From Agrobacterium tumefaciens (GTDB taxonomy: Bacteria; Pseudomonadota; Alphaproteobacteria; Rhizobiales; Rhizobiaceae): DNA of 64,000 nucleotides. The stretch is taken from contig NZ_CP072309.1 of NCBI RefSeq assembly GCF_017726655.1, positions 1,918,501-1,982,500 on the forward strand, read 5' to 3'. Made by a program: the position numbers and the translations under genes. This document shows, piece by piece, positions 56,260 to 64,000 of the stretch (position 1 is its first letter; the number at the start of each line of letters is the position of its first letter). Under the pieces are notes generated by a model, which saw only the letters and a program-made list of their open reading frames with translations, did no database searches and was not told the DNA's origin.

Positions 56260-57339
56260 TCATTCTACCCTCCGGCGCAGCGAAACCGGGTCCCAAATGT
56301 CGTCGAGCGGCCCCTCCAGAGCGGTCCGCGGCGGGATGAGCTTTGGCTCGATGATGATGACCTCGGGATCGCTCCGGTTCTCCTCCAGCAGGTCGAAACC
56401 TTTCTCAAGCATCCGCGCGATATCAGGCTTGACCATGTAGACCGGGAAGGGAAGGAAGGATGCGAAGGGGTCGTAGTCGAAACAGCCGACGACGATGTCG
56501 CCAAAGGCCTCGCCATCGTGGCGCCCCATGAAACGCAGCAGCCCTTCGAAATTGATTGATGAGTTGACGAAGAAGCAGCGTGGCAGGCGGCCCCTGCGTT
56601 CGTAGAACCGTTCGAACGCCAGTTCTGTCATGCGGGGCGAATAACCCGTGATTTCGATATCGTCCCCGCCCTCCATGCCGAAATGGGCGGCTTTGGCCGC
56701 GTGGAAGCCGTCAATTCGCGCACGGCTGGCGTAGTCATCGTGACCGCCGAACAAAACGACGTCGTCAGGCCCGAGCGCCCCTGCCTTCGCGGCATGGGCA
56801 AGGATCGCCGCGGTCAGTATCTGCGCGCCGTGCCGATTGTCGGAAATCACCGACGAGGCATACTTGCCTGGAAGATCGATATTGACATGCGGCAGTGCCG
56901 CACGCGCGCAAACCTGGTGCACGCCGTCTGGATCGGTTACGCCGGCAATGAAGAGCGCATCGATGGAATAGGCAATCAATGTCTCGACGGTACGCCGCTC
57001 CTCTTCAGGATCCCGCCGGCCGGATACAACCATGGGCGAAAGGCCCCGCTTGCGTGCCTGGCCTTCGAATGTCTGCGCCATCGAGGAAAAGAATCGGTTG
57101 TCATAGATCGGGACCAGGAGACCAATGAGTCCCGATTTCGAGCTCCTCAACCCTCTCGCCTGCAGGTTAGTGGTGTAGCGGTGCGTCTTGGCAAGTGACA
57201 GAATTTTGTTGGCCGTCTCCTCGGAGATCCGTCTTTTTCGCCATGATCCGTTCAGGACGGCGCTGACCGTCGACGCGGATGCGCCGGACAATATCGACAG
57301 GTCGTATATCGTGGCCTTCTTGGAACTTATGTCCGTCAC
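56260..57339 (-). CDS. LacI-family transcriptional regulator (GTG start)
   Basis: A 359-residue repressor with a LacI helix-turn-helix and hinge (ATIYDLSILSGASASTVSAV, then the RSSKSGLIGLLVP transition) and a periplasmic-binding-protein-like sugar domain with GGHDDYASRARIDGF. It starts at GTG 57339, seven bases after GGGAGATCACA. It is divergent from the sugar ABC operon and two matching operators lie between, so it very likely represses that operon until the sugar (perhaps D-psicose) binds. It reads toward the EAL gene, with only 58 bases separating the two stop codons. Confidence 0.9.
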   Translation of the reverse strand: MTDISSKKATIYDLSILSGASASTVSAVLNGSWRKRRISEETANKILSLAKTHRYTTNLQARGLRSSKSGLIGLLVPIYDNRFFSSMAQTFEGQARKRGLSPMVVSGRRDPEEERRTVETLIAYSIDALFIAGVTDPDGVHQVCARAALPHVNIDLPGKYASSVISDNRHGAQILTAAILAHAAKAGALGPDDVVLFGGHDDYASRARIDGFHAAKAAHFGMEGGDDIEITGYSPRMTELAFERFYERRGRLPRCFFVNSSINFEGLLRFMGRHDGEAFGDIVVGCFDYDPFASFLPFPVYMVKPDIARMLEKGFDLLEENRSDPEVIIIEPKLIPPRTALEGPLDDIWDPVSLRRRVE

Positions 57340-57383
57340 TGTGATCTCCCCAACTGATTCTGATTATTAGAGCACGCGTCCTC

Positions 57384-57411
57384 TTGACGGAAGGGCGCTT
57401 CATGATATGGT
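57384..57411 (+). promoter_or_regulatory. Candidate sigma-70 promoter of the sugar ABC operon
   Basis: TTGACG (57384-57389) and TATGGT (57406-57411) are spaced by 16 bases, directly upstream of the LacI operators. Confidence 0.5.
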
Positions 57412-57413
57412 TA

Positions 57414-57455
57414 TTGCACCATCGATTGTGCAAACTGGCAATATCGATTGTGCAA
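57414..57455. promoter_or_regulatory. Tandem LacI-type operators
   Basis: Site 1 (57414-57433) is TTGCAC-N8-GTGCAA around a central CG; site 2 (57436-57455) shares the ATCGATTGTGCAA half and matches the perfect palindrome at 17 of 20 positions. Their centres are 22 bp apart, two helical turns, and site 1 covers the expected transcription start. Confidence 0.75.
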
Positions 57456-57578
57456 GGATGGTTGCTGTGGGAGTGGCAAAGGGAGAGTCTCGAATAAACG
57501 AGATGAGAAATGTTGAACGCGGCGGTTAAGAACATGCTGCGGGCGGGTTTCGTTTGCCAATTTTTGAGGAGGACTTCA

Positions 57579-58556
57579 ATGAAGAAGATTATTGGTGCGG
57601 CGGTTGGTCTGTCGCTCGCGCTGCTCTCATCCGTAGCTTTCGCCGAAGGGCCGAAGGTTGGCGTCGTCGTTAAGATCGGTGGTATTCCGTGGTTCAACGC
57701 CATGGAAGCCGGGATCAAGGAGCAAAGCAAAAAGCTCGGCGTGGATGGTTTCATGGTCGGTCCGACAAGCGCCGACCCGGCTCTGCAGGTCCGCGCTATC
57801 GAAGATCTGATCGCCCAGAAGGTGGACTTCATCGGTGTGGTGCCGAATGACGCCAAGGTGCTGGAGCCCGTGCTCAAAAAAGCCCAGGCCGCCGGGATCA
57901 AGGTCATTACCCATGAATCGCCCAAACAGCTCGGTGCCGACTGGGATTTCGAACTCGCATCCGCCAAAGGCTTTGGTGAAGCGCATGGAAAGCTGCTGGC
58001 GGAAAAGATGGGCGGCAAGGGTTCCTATGCCGTTTTCGTAGGTTCGCTCACCGTTCCCCTCCACAACGCCTGGGCAGACGCTGCAATCGCCTACATCAAG
58101 GCAAACTATCCAGACATGAAGCTCGTCGGTGATCGCTACGGGGTCGCTGAAGACTTGGACAAGAGCCGTTCGACGGCGCTCGATCTGATGTCGGCCAATG
58201 CCGATCTCAAGGGCTTCCTGGCGTTCGGTTCACAGGGACCCATCGGTGCCGGCCGCGCGGTTGAGGAGCGCCGCAAGGACGGCAAGGTCTTCGTTATTGG
58301 CCCATTCTCGCCGGGACAGGGCGCCAAGCTCATCAAGTCAGGCGCACTGACCGGCGGCTTTATGTGGAACCCGAAACAGGCGGGTGAAGTCTTCGTAACG
58401 CTCGCAGACCGCATCGCCAAGGGTGAGACCCCGAAGGCAGGCGACAACATTGAAGGCCTCGGCACCATCAACCCCGAAGGTAATACCATCGTTGTCGATC
58501 AGCTCCTGAAGATCGACAAGGAAAGCATCGACAAGCTCGTTTCCATGGGCCTCTGA
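57579..58556 (+). CDS. Sugar ABC transporter binding protein, ribose/AI-2 (Peripla_BP_4) family
   Basis: A 325-residue periplasmic sugar-binding protein with a signal peptide cut after AFA (about residue 22) and the family opening PKVGVVVKIGGIPWFNAMEAGIKEQSKKLG. It later shows VPNDAKVLEPVLKKAQAAGIKVITHESP and a Gly/Phe-rich GFLAFGSQGPIGAGRAVEER. AGGAGG precedes the ATG. It captures a monosaccharide for the ATPase at 58674 and the two permeases. Context with D-psicose 3-epimerase makes a ketohexose or its C3 epimer the likely ligand. Confidence 0.91.
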   Translation: MKKIIGAAVGLSLALLSSVAFAEGPKVGVVVKIGGIPWFNAMEAGIKEQSKKLGVDGFMVGPTSADPALQVRAIEDLIAQKVDFIGVVPNDAKVLEPVLKKAQAAGIKVITHESPKQLGADWDFELASAKGFGEAHGKLLAEKMGGKGSYAVFVGSLTVPLHNAWADAAIAYIKANYPDMKLVGDRYGVAEDLDKSRSTALDLMSANADLKGFLAFGSQGPIGAGRAVEERRKDGKVFVIGPFSPGQGAKLIKSGALTGGFMWNPKQAGEVFVTLADRIAKGETPKAGDNIEGLGTINPEGNTIVVDQLLKIDKESIDKLVSMGL

Positions 58557-58573
58557 TCCTCCCCAAGGCCGAA

Positions 58574-58607
58574 GGTGTCGCGCGGGAAAAATGCCCCGCG
58601 CGACACC
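58574..58607 (+). promoter_or_regulatory. Intercistronic hairpin after the sugar-binding protein gene
   Basis: GGTGTCGCGCGGG (58574-58586) and CCCGCGCGACACC (58595-58607) form a 13-bp perfect stem with an 8-base loop. No T-run follows. Confidence 0.75.
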
Positions 58608-58673
58608 GATCTCAATTTCATGCCGAGCGCCACGTTTGAAAACCATTCGGGGCGAAAGGAGATTGACGCTATC

Positions 58674-60164
58674 ATGAGCGCAGAACCGCTCCTGTCCCTC
58701 AAGAATGTCAAGGTCACGTTTGGTGGCGTGCGTGCCCTCAAGGGTGTTGCCTTCGAAGTCAATCCGGGCGAAGTCCATTGCCTCGCTGGCGAAAACGGTT
58801 GCGGCAAGAGCACGCTCATCAAAGTGATAACCGGCGTTTATACGCCGGAAAGCGGTGCTGAGCTCTACTTCGACGGCAGGCCCATTGCGGCGATGAACCC
58901 GACGCTTGCGCAATCGCTTGGCATACAGGTGATCTGGCAGGATCTGGCGCTGTTCGACGAAATGACAGTGGCCGAAAACATTGGCTTCCAGTTTGCGGTA
59001 AATGGAAGATTTGGCCTCGTCGACAAGCGCGCCATTGAAAATGCTGCGGCAAGGGCGCTGGCGCGGCTTGGCGTGTCGTTTGATCTTGACAAGCCCCTCA
59101 AGGAGCTGCCGATTGCCCAGCGCCAGATCGTGGCGATTGCCCGTGCGCTGGTTGGCGAAGCCCGTCTCGTTTTCATGGACGAACCTACCGCGTCCCTGAC
59201 GCAGTCGGAGACGGATTATCTGATCGACATCGTCCGCAACCTCTCGGCATCCGGTGTCGCGGTCGTCTTCGTTTCGCACCGTCTGGCGGAAGTGCTCGAG
59301 ATATCGGATCGGATCACCGTTTTGCGGGACGGATCGCTTGTTGGTGTTTTCCCGGTCGAAGGCATGACGCAGTCGCGCGTGACCGAGCTGATGACCGGCC
59401 GCAACTTTGACAGTGCCGTCATTGCCGCCGATCACGATGACAAGCCGGTTGTTCTTTCCGTGCGCGGTCTGAGCCGGGCGGGTGAGTTCGAGGATGTTTC
59501 CTTCGATCTGCGGCGCGGAGAAACGCTCGGGATCACCGGCCTTCTCGGTGCCGGGCGCACGGAGCTGGCCCTGACGCTGTTTGGCATGCACCGACCGCAA
59601 TCGGGCGAAATTCTCATCGATGGAAAGAAGGTCGAGTTTCATTCCAACCGGGATGCGATTGAGGCAGGTGTCGCCTATCTCTCCGAAGACCGGCTCTCAC
59701 TGGGTTTGAATCAGCCGCAGTCCATTGCCGACAATCTCGTCATGGCCTCCCTCGATAAGTTGCTGAGCGGCGGCCTCATCTCGCCATCGAAAAAGGCGGA
59801 TGTCGTTTCCCGCTGGATTTCAGCGCTCGGGGTGAAGATCGGCCTGCCGGAAGATCCGATCCGCACGCTCTCAGGCGGCAACCAGCAGCGTGTGGCAATT
59901 GCCAAGTGGTTGGCGATCGGACCAAAAATCCTCATCCTCGACGCACCCACAGTTGGGGTCGACGTCGGGGCGCGCGCCGGCATCTTCGAAATCGTCCGCA
60001 AGCTCGCGGCAGAAGGCCTGTCGATCATCGTTATCTCCGACGAAGCGCCGGAGGTCTATTTCAATACAGACAGGGTCATCCACATGGTCGAAGGCCGGTT
60101 CCACGCCACCTATGATCCGCGACGCCTGTCGCTGAGCGAACTGGAGTCCGCCATCTATGCGTAG
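58674..60164 (+). CDS. Sugar ABC transporter ATPase, RbsA family (dual domain)
   Basis: The 496-residue protein carries two ATPase domains as in RbsA/XylG/FrcA. The first has Walker A GENGCGKST and Walker B RLVFMDEPTAS; the second has a degenerate Walker A (GLLGAGRTE) and signature LSGGNQQRVAIAKWL, the usual asymmetry of the family. ATG 58674 follows AAGGAGA at long spacing (~12 bases); in-frame codons further upstream lie within the hairpin and lack homology. Energises uptake with the permeases at 60157 and 61170. Confidence 0.92.
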   Translation: MSAEPLLSLKNVKVTFGGVRALKGVAFEVNPGEVHCLAGENGCGKSTLIKVITGVYTPESGAELYFDGRPIAAMNPTLAQSLGIQVIWQDLALFDEMTVAENIGFQFAVNGRFGLVDKRAIENAAARALARLGVSFDLDKPLKELPIAQRQIVAIARALVGEARLVFMDEPTASLTQSETDYLIDIVRNLSASGVAVVFVSHRLAEVLEISDRITVLRDGSLVGVFPVEGMTQSRVTELMTGRNFDSAVIAADHDDKPVVLSVRGLSRAGEFEDVSFDLRRGETLGITGLLGAGRTELALTLFGMHRPQSGEILIDGKKVEFHSNRDAIEAGVAYLSEDRLSLGLNQPQSIADNLVMASLDKLLSGGLISPSKKADVVSRWISALGVKIGLPEDPIRTLSGGNQQRVAIAKWLAIGPKILILDAPTVGVDVGARAGIFEIVRKLAAEGLSIIVISDEAPEVYFNTDRVIHMVEGRFHATYDPRRLSLSELESAIYA

Positions 60165-61173
60165 GCTCATTCTCGGACATACGACCGAATTCACGTTGCT
60201 GGTGGTCATGGTCCTGCTCTGCACGGGGCTTTCTTTCGCCACCGACCGGTTCCTCACCATTTCAAATGCTTTCGATGTGCTGAACGTCTCGGCGGTCAAC
60301 ATCATCTTTGCGGTCGGCCTGCTCGTTGTGCTGATCTCCGGCGGCATCGACATTTCCTTCGCGGTCGCCGCTTCCGTCGTTCAATATGTCACCGTTCTGG
60401 CGCTCAATGTGCTCGGCGGCGGCAACTGGGCGGAGGGGTTCATCATCGCCGGTGCCGTTGGCCTTGGTCTCGGTTTCGTCAATGCCTTCCTGGTCTGGCG
60501 GCTCAAGATCATCTCCATCGTCGCGACCATCTCCACCTTCAACATCTTCTTCGGGCTGTTGATGTTCTTCACCAAGGGCGTATCGATCTACGACCTGCCG
60601 GAATGGCTGTCGACGCGGGTCGTGTTTTACGAGCGCGAGATGCCCGATGGTTCCTGGGTCGAACTGACGCTGCCTGTGGTGGTGATGATCCTCTGCTGCG
60701 TTGCCACCTGGTTCATGATTTCGCGCACCACCGTCGGGCGCAAACTTTACGCTTTCGGCGACAATCCGGAAGGCGCACGCCGCTTCGGGATCAATATCGG
60801 CGCCATGCATTACATTTCCTTCGGCTGGCTTGGCCTGATGGCAGGCATTGCCGGGCTCATGCAGGCCCATTACGCGCAGGAGGTGGTACCGAACGCGCTT
60901 TATGGCCGCGAGTTGGATGTACTTGCCGCAACGGTCCTCGGCGGTGCGCGGCTTGGCGGCGGCAAAGGTTCTGTCATCGGCTGCGTGCTTGGGGTGCTGA
61001 TGGTGTCGATCACCCAGAACGGCCTCAACCTGATGGGGGTATCTCCCTTTGCGTTCAAAATGATCGTCGGTGCCATCATTCTCATCGCCATCACTCTCTC
61101 GTCCACCCGGTTCGACAGGCTCCTGCCGAGCGTCCTACGGACATCCACAAAGAAGGGGAGCGCCCAGCGATGA
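60157..61173 (+). CDS. Sugar ABC transporter permease, RbsC family (first)
   Basis: A 338-residue inner-membrane protein of the BPD_transp_2 family, about 8-10 helices. Typical segments are LLVVLISGGIDISFAVAASVVQYV near residues 55-78, the ATPase-contact loop YAFGDNPEGARRFGINI near 200-216, and VLGGARLGGGKGSVIGCVLGV near 260. It overlaps the ATPase gene by 8 bases and forms a heterodimeric channel with the next permease. Confidence 0.91.
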   Translation: MRRLILGHTTEFTLLVVMVLLCTGLSFATDRFLTISNAFDVLNVSAVNIIFAVGLLVVLISGGIDISFAVAASVVQYVTVLALNVLGGGNWAEGFIIAGAVGLGLGFVNAFLVWRLKIISIVATISTFNIFFGLLMFFTKGVSIYDLPEWLSTRVVFYEREMPDGSWVELTLPVVVMILCCVATWFMISRTTVGRKLYAFGDNPEGARRFGINIGAMHYISFGWLGLMAGIAGLMQAHYAQEVVPNALYGRELDVLAATVLGGARLGGGKGSVIGCVLGVLMVSITQNGLNLMGVSPFAFKMIVGAIILIAITLSSTRFDRLLPSVLRTSTKKGSAQR

Positions 61174-62165
61174 GCAGCCTCGTCAGGAAATTCAATGCGG
61201 TGTTCGGTCCGGACATGGCGGGGCCGGTGATTGCCTTCATCGCAGTCATGCTCATCTTCGGAACGTTAGCGAATAACTTTCTCTCGCTTGCGACGTTCGG
61301 CTCGGTGGCCTTTCAGCTGCCGGAACTGGGCCTTCTCACGCTGGCGATGCTGCTGCCGCTGCTGACGGGCGGGATCAATCTGTCAGTCACCTTTGCGGCC
61401 AATCTCTCAGGACTTGCCGCAGCCTGGGTACTCCAGGCCCATGGCGGTGTGGATGCGCCGCCGAGCGCCTTCTTCTTTGCCTGCCTTGCTGCATTTGCCA
61501 CCGGCGGGGCTGCGGGTGCCATGACGGGTGCGGCGATCGCTTATACCCGCGCGCACCCCATTCTGGTGACGCTGTCGATGATGATTTTTTTGCGCGGCCT
61601 CGGCGAATTTCTGACCCGCGGCGGCGACGTGTCAGGGTTCCCCGCCTATATGGCGCCACTCGGTCACGGTACGCTTCTCGGCCTGCCAATCCCGCTTCTT
61701 ATTTTTATCGTCTGCGTCGGCCTCTGGCATGTGTTGTTAACGCGTACCAAACTCGGCTTCGGCCTGTTGATGATCGGCTCGAACATTGAAGCCGCGCGTT
61801 ATTCCGGCCTCAACACCCGCAAGATCCAGGTGCTCGTTTATACGCTCTCGGGTCTGATGTGTGCTGTCGCCGGCATCATCATGCTTGCCCGTTTCAACTC
61901 CGTCCGTGTCGGTCATGGAGAATCCTATCTGCTGATCACGGTGCTGGCGGCCTTTCTCGGCGGCATCAATCCGTTCGGCGGTTTCGGCCGGGTGCTGCCC
62001 GTTTTCGTCGCGCTCATCGTGCTGCAGCTCCTGTCGTCCGGCCTCAATCTTCTCGGCGCCAACCAGCATCTGGCCACCGCGCTGTGGGGCGTGCTGATGA
62101 TCGTCGTCATGGCGGCGCGCGGTCTGTTTTCCAGTTACTTCGCATCTCTCAGAAAGAAGGTATGA
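61170..62165 (+). CDS. Sugar ABC transporter permease, RbsC family (second)
   Basis: The 331-residue partner permease: LLPLLTGGINLSVTFAANLSGLAAAWVL near residues 57-84, LMIGSNIEAARYSGLNTRK near 195-213 and AFLGGINPFGGFGRVLPVFVAL. The ATG overlaps the previous stop as ATGA and has GGGGAGCGCCCAGCG upstream. Two non-identical permeases are encoded, unlike the single RbsC of the ribose system; several rhizobial sugar importers share this trait. Confidence 0.9.
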   Translation: MSSLVRKFNAVFGPDMAGPVIAFIAVMLIFGTLANNFLSLATFGSVAFQLPELGLLTLAMLLPLLTGGINLSVTFAANLSGLAAAWVLQAHGGVDAPPSAFFFACLAAFATGGAAGAMTGAAIAYTRAHPILVTLSMMIFLRGLGEFLTRGGDVSGFPAYMAPLGHGTLLGLPIPLLIFIVCVGLWHVLLTRTKLGFGLLMIGSNIEAARYSGLNTRKIQVLVYTLSGLMCAVAGIIMLARFNSVRVGHGESYLLITVLAAFLGGINPFGGFGRVLPVFVALIVLQLLSSGLNLLGANQHLATALWGVLMIVVMAARGLFSSYFASLRKKV

Positions 62166-62166
62166 C

Positions 62167-63018
62167 GTGAAAGGCCTCGGTGTTCACGCAATGATGTGGT
62201 CTTTGAAATGGGACCACGAAAATGCCGCCCACGCCATAGCCGGTGCCGCTGCTTATGGTCAGGATTTCATCGAAATCCCGCTTGTCGATATTGCCTCCGT
62301 CGATGCGGAACACACGCGCAGCTTGCTGGAACGGCATGATCTCAGCGCGGTCTGTTCGCTTGTGCTTCCAGAGCCGGCCTGGGCGTCCGTCCGTCCGCAA
62401 GCCGCCGTCGAACATCTCAAGGCCGCACTCGACAAGGCTGCCGCCATGGGGGCGAAAGCGCTGACGGGTGTCACCTATGGCGGCACCAATGAGCGAACCG
62501 GATTTCCGCCGACGCAGGGCGAATATGACAATCTGACGAGGGCGCTCTCCGCGGCCGCCACCCACGCAAAAGCGCTCGGCCTGCAATTCGGCATCGAGAC
62601 CGTCAATCGCTACGAGAGCCATCTGCTCAACTCCGCCGAACAGGCGGTGGCGCTGGTGGAACGGATCGGTGCCGACAACGTCTTCATCCATCTCGATACC
62701 TTCCATATGAATATGGAGGAAAAGGGCATCGCCAATGGCATCATCGCCGCCCGCAATCACCTGAAATACATGCATATGTCGGAAAGTGATCGCGGCACTC
62801 CGGGCTTCGGCAACGTTGCCTGGGACGAGGTGTTTTCGGCGCTCGCGGCCATAAGGTTCAGTGGCGTCCTTGCCCTTGAGGGCTTTGCCGCGATGCCGGA
62901 AGAGATGGCGGGCGCGATTTCGACGTGGCGGCCCGTCGCGGCCAGCGCCGAAGAGTCCCTCGCAAAGGGACTGGCCTTTCTACGCGACAAGGCAAATCAG
63001 TACCGGATTTTCGAGTAG
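62167..63018 (+). CDS. Sugar epimerase/isomerase, xylose isomerase-like TIM barrel (GTG start)
   Basis: A 283-residue TIM-barrel protein of the D-tagatose 3-epimerase/AP_endonuc_2 family. Four metal-binding positions expected for this family can be seen: E in FGIETVNRYE, D in IHLDTFHMN, H in YMHMSES and E in LALEGFAA, with the family HMSESDRG segment. It starts at GTG 62167, one base after the permease stop, behind AAGG. It is a paralogue of the psicose epimerase at the window's right edge, so the pathway probably has two epimerisation steps or two substrates. Confidence 0.85.
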   Translation: MKGLGVHAMMWSLKWDHENAAHAIAGAAAYGQDFIEIPLVDIASVDAEHTRSLLERHDLSAVCSLVLPEPAWASVRPQAAVEHLKAALDKAAAMGAKALTGVTYGGTNERTGFPPTQGEYDNLTRALSAAATHAKALGLQFGIETVNRYESHLLNSAEQAVALVERIGADNVFIHLDTFHMNMEEKGIANGIIAARNHLKYMHMSESDRGTPGFGNVAWDEVFSALAAIRFSGVLALEGFAAMPEEMAGAISTWRPVAASAEESLAKGLAFLRDKANQYRIFE

Positions 63019-63055
63019 CGGGTGGCGATAACCATTTTTCGAGGCGAGGGGCACC

Positions 63056-63721
63056 TTGGGTAAAATTGACGATAATGCCGGTGAAATTGCAGGCCTCGCG
63101 CTGAAACGGTTCGCCGGCTCGAATGGCCGGCGCGTGATGATTGCCATTACGGGCGCCCCCGGATCGGGAAAATCAACCATCGCCGAACGTGTGGTCGATG
63201 CCCTGAACGCGGGCAACAGTGTGTCCGCTGCGCTGTTTCCGATGGATGGCTTTCATTATGACGATGCCGTGCTTGAGGCGATGAACCGCCGCGCCTTCAA
63301 GGGCGCTATCGATACCTTTGACGCCCACGGCCTGCGCCATATGCTTGAGCGTCTGAAAGCCAATGAGGACGATGTCGTTGCCGTGCCGGTCTTTGATCGC
63401 GCCATCGAGATTGCCCGCGCCGGCGGCCGGCTGATCCCTCAATCCGTCGATATCATCGTCTGCGAGGGCAATTATCTCCTCGCCAGAGAAACGCCTTGGG
63501 ATCGTCTGAAACCGATCTTCGATCTCACTGTCTTCGTCGATGTCGAGGAGGACGATCTGCGTGCGCGGCTGCGGGACCGATGGCTTGGTTTCGGTCTCGG
63601 CGAGGAGGAGATCAACCGCAAGGTGGAGGAGAACGATCTTCCCAATGGCCGCTTCATCACGTCCACAAGCGCAGAGCCGGATATTCGCATCAGAAATCCG
63701 GGGAAAAGTGCGGCGTCCTGA
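63056..63721 (+). CDS. Nucleoside/carbohydrate kinase, FrcK/uridine kinase-like P-loop (TTG start)
   Basis: A 221-residue P-loop kinase: Walker A GAPGSGKST near residues 33-41, LFPMDGFHYDD (substrate region), CEGNYLLARETPWDRL, and FVDVEEDDLRARLRDRW. It resembles the phosphoribulokinase/uridine kinase family and the FrcK-type kinases found beside rhizobial fructose importers. The only reasonable start is TTG 63056, behind GAGGGG. It likely phosphorylates the imported or epimerised sugar; this is inference from context. Confidence 0.83.
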   Translation: MGKIDDNAGEIAGLALKRFAGSNGRRVMIAITGAPGSGKSTIAERVVDALNAGNSVSAALFPMDGFHYDDAVLEAMNRRAFKGAIDTFDAHGLRHMLERLKANEDDVVAVPVFDRAIEIARAGGRLIPQSVDIIVCEGNYLLARETPWDRLKPIFDLTVFVDVEEDDLRARLRDRWLGFGLGEEEINRKVEENDLPNGRFITSTSAEPDIRIRNPGKSAAS

Positions 63722-63786
63722 GCCCGCCTGAATGACGGCGCCTCCCCATTCAAAGTCAAGCGAAACAGAAAAGCGAAAGAGACACC

Positions 63787-64000
63787 ATGAAACACGGCAT
63801 CTATTATTCTTACTGGGAACATGAGTGGAGCGCCAAGTTTGGCCCCTATATCGAAAAGGTCGCCAAGCTCGGTTTCGACATCATCGAAGTCGCCGCCCAC
63901 CACATCAATGAATATAGCGACGCCGAACTCGCGACCATCAGGCAGAGCGCCAGGGATAACGGCATCATGCTCACAGCCGGCATCGGCCCGTCGAAAACGA
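63787..64000 (+). CDS. D-psicose (D-tagatose) 3-epimerase, 3' truncated by window end
   Basis: The visible 71 residues (MKHGIYYSYWEHEWSAKFGP and onward) match from memory the Agrobacterium tumefaciens D-psicose 3-epimerase, with a few changes such as RQSARDNGIML. This enzyme interconverts D-fructose and D-psicose (allulose) using Mn or Co in a TIM barrel; the metal residues lie beyond the window. GAAAGAGACACC precedes the ATG. It appears to be in the same operon as the importer, 66 bases after the kinase. Confidence 0.93.
   Translation, partial: MKHGIYYSYWEHEWSAKFGPYIEKVAKLGFDIIEVAAHHINEYSDAELATIRQSARDNGIMLTAGIGPSKT

Overview
The window looks like a piece of the linear secondary chromosome of an Agrobacterium (Rhizobiaceae). 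Supporting signs are high GC, a Rop-type alphaproteobacterial porin, CsbD/BON/DUF992 and GCG-CRPN small proteins, many solute-binding-protein ABC operons, an agrobacterial-type catB acetyltransferase, and at the right edge the start of a protein whose N-terminus matches from memory the Agrobacterium tumefaciens D-psicose 3-epimerase with a few substitutions. It is probably a close relative of strain C58 rather than C58 itself. No rRNA, tRNA, CRISPR, phage or insertion sequence was recognised.

Layout. 1-2.7 kb: end of a GGDEF-EAL protein and a porin. 2.7-15 kb: a GntR-controlled catabolic locus with a dipeptide-type ABC transporter, three different amidohydrolases, a flavin-reductase-like protein and a hydantoin-type racemase; copies of a TTGTC(A/G)ACAA operator sit at its promoters. 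15-23.3 kb: LysR regulator, NAD-dependent molybdenum formate dehydrogenase fdsGBA-D and an oxalate/formate-family transporter. 23.3-29.4 kb: acetyltransferase, a two-component system divergent from a membrane-anchored OB-fold protein, and a stress-type set (DUF992, BON, CsbD, PAS-PAS-PAS-LuxR regulator). 29.6-37.5 kb: FadR-type regulator with a glutathione-importer-like ABC operon that includes a signal-less gamma-glutamyltransferase. 37.6-43.5 kb: second CsbD protein, small secreted protein, orphan TctC-type binding protein, ABC exporter, ABC-F ATPase. 43.6-48.2 kb: compact archaic chaperone-usher pilus operon on the minus strand. 48.5-56.2 kb: a long-form aconitase B, a chemoreceptor, catB and a membrane EAL phosphodiesterase. 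56.3-64 kb: LacI regulator divergent from a ribose-type ABC importer, two TIM-barrel sugar epimerases and a kinase, most simply a D-psicose (allulose) or related ketose utilisation operon.

Common themes: most transport operons carry a dedicated regulator and a visible palindromic operator, genes within them overlap by ATGA or 8-nt overlaps, and all three binding-protein genes that precede their permeases are followed by a strong GC-rich hairpin with no U-tract. No wholly unknown multi-gene system stands out; the most interesting points are the amidohydrolase/racemase regulon (with one amidohydrolase that has lost its HxH metal motif), the importer plus gamma-glutamyltransferase operon, the Bacteroidetes-like AcnB, and the minimal pilus with a double-domain tip-like subunit.
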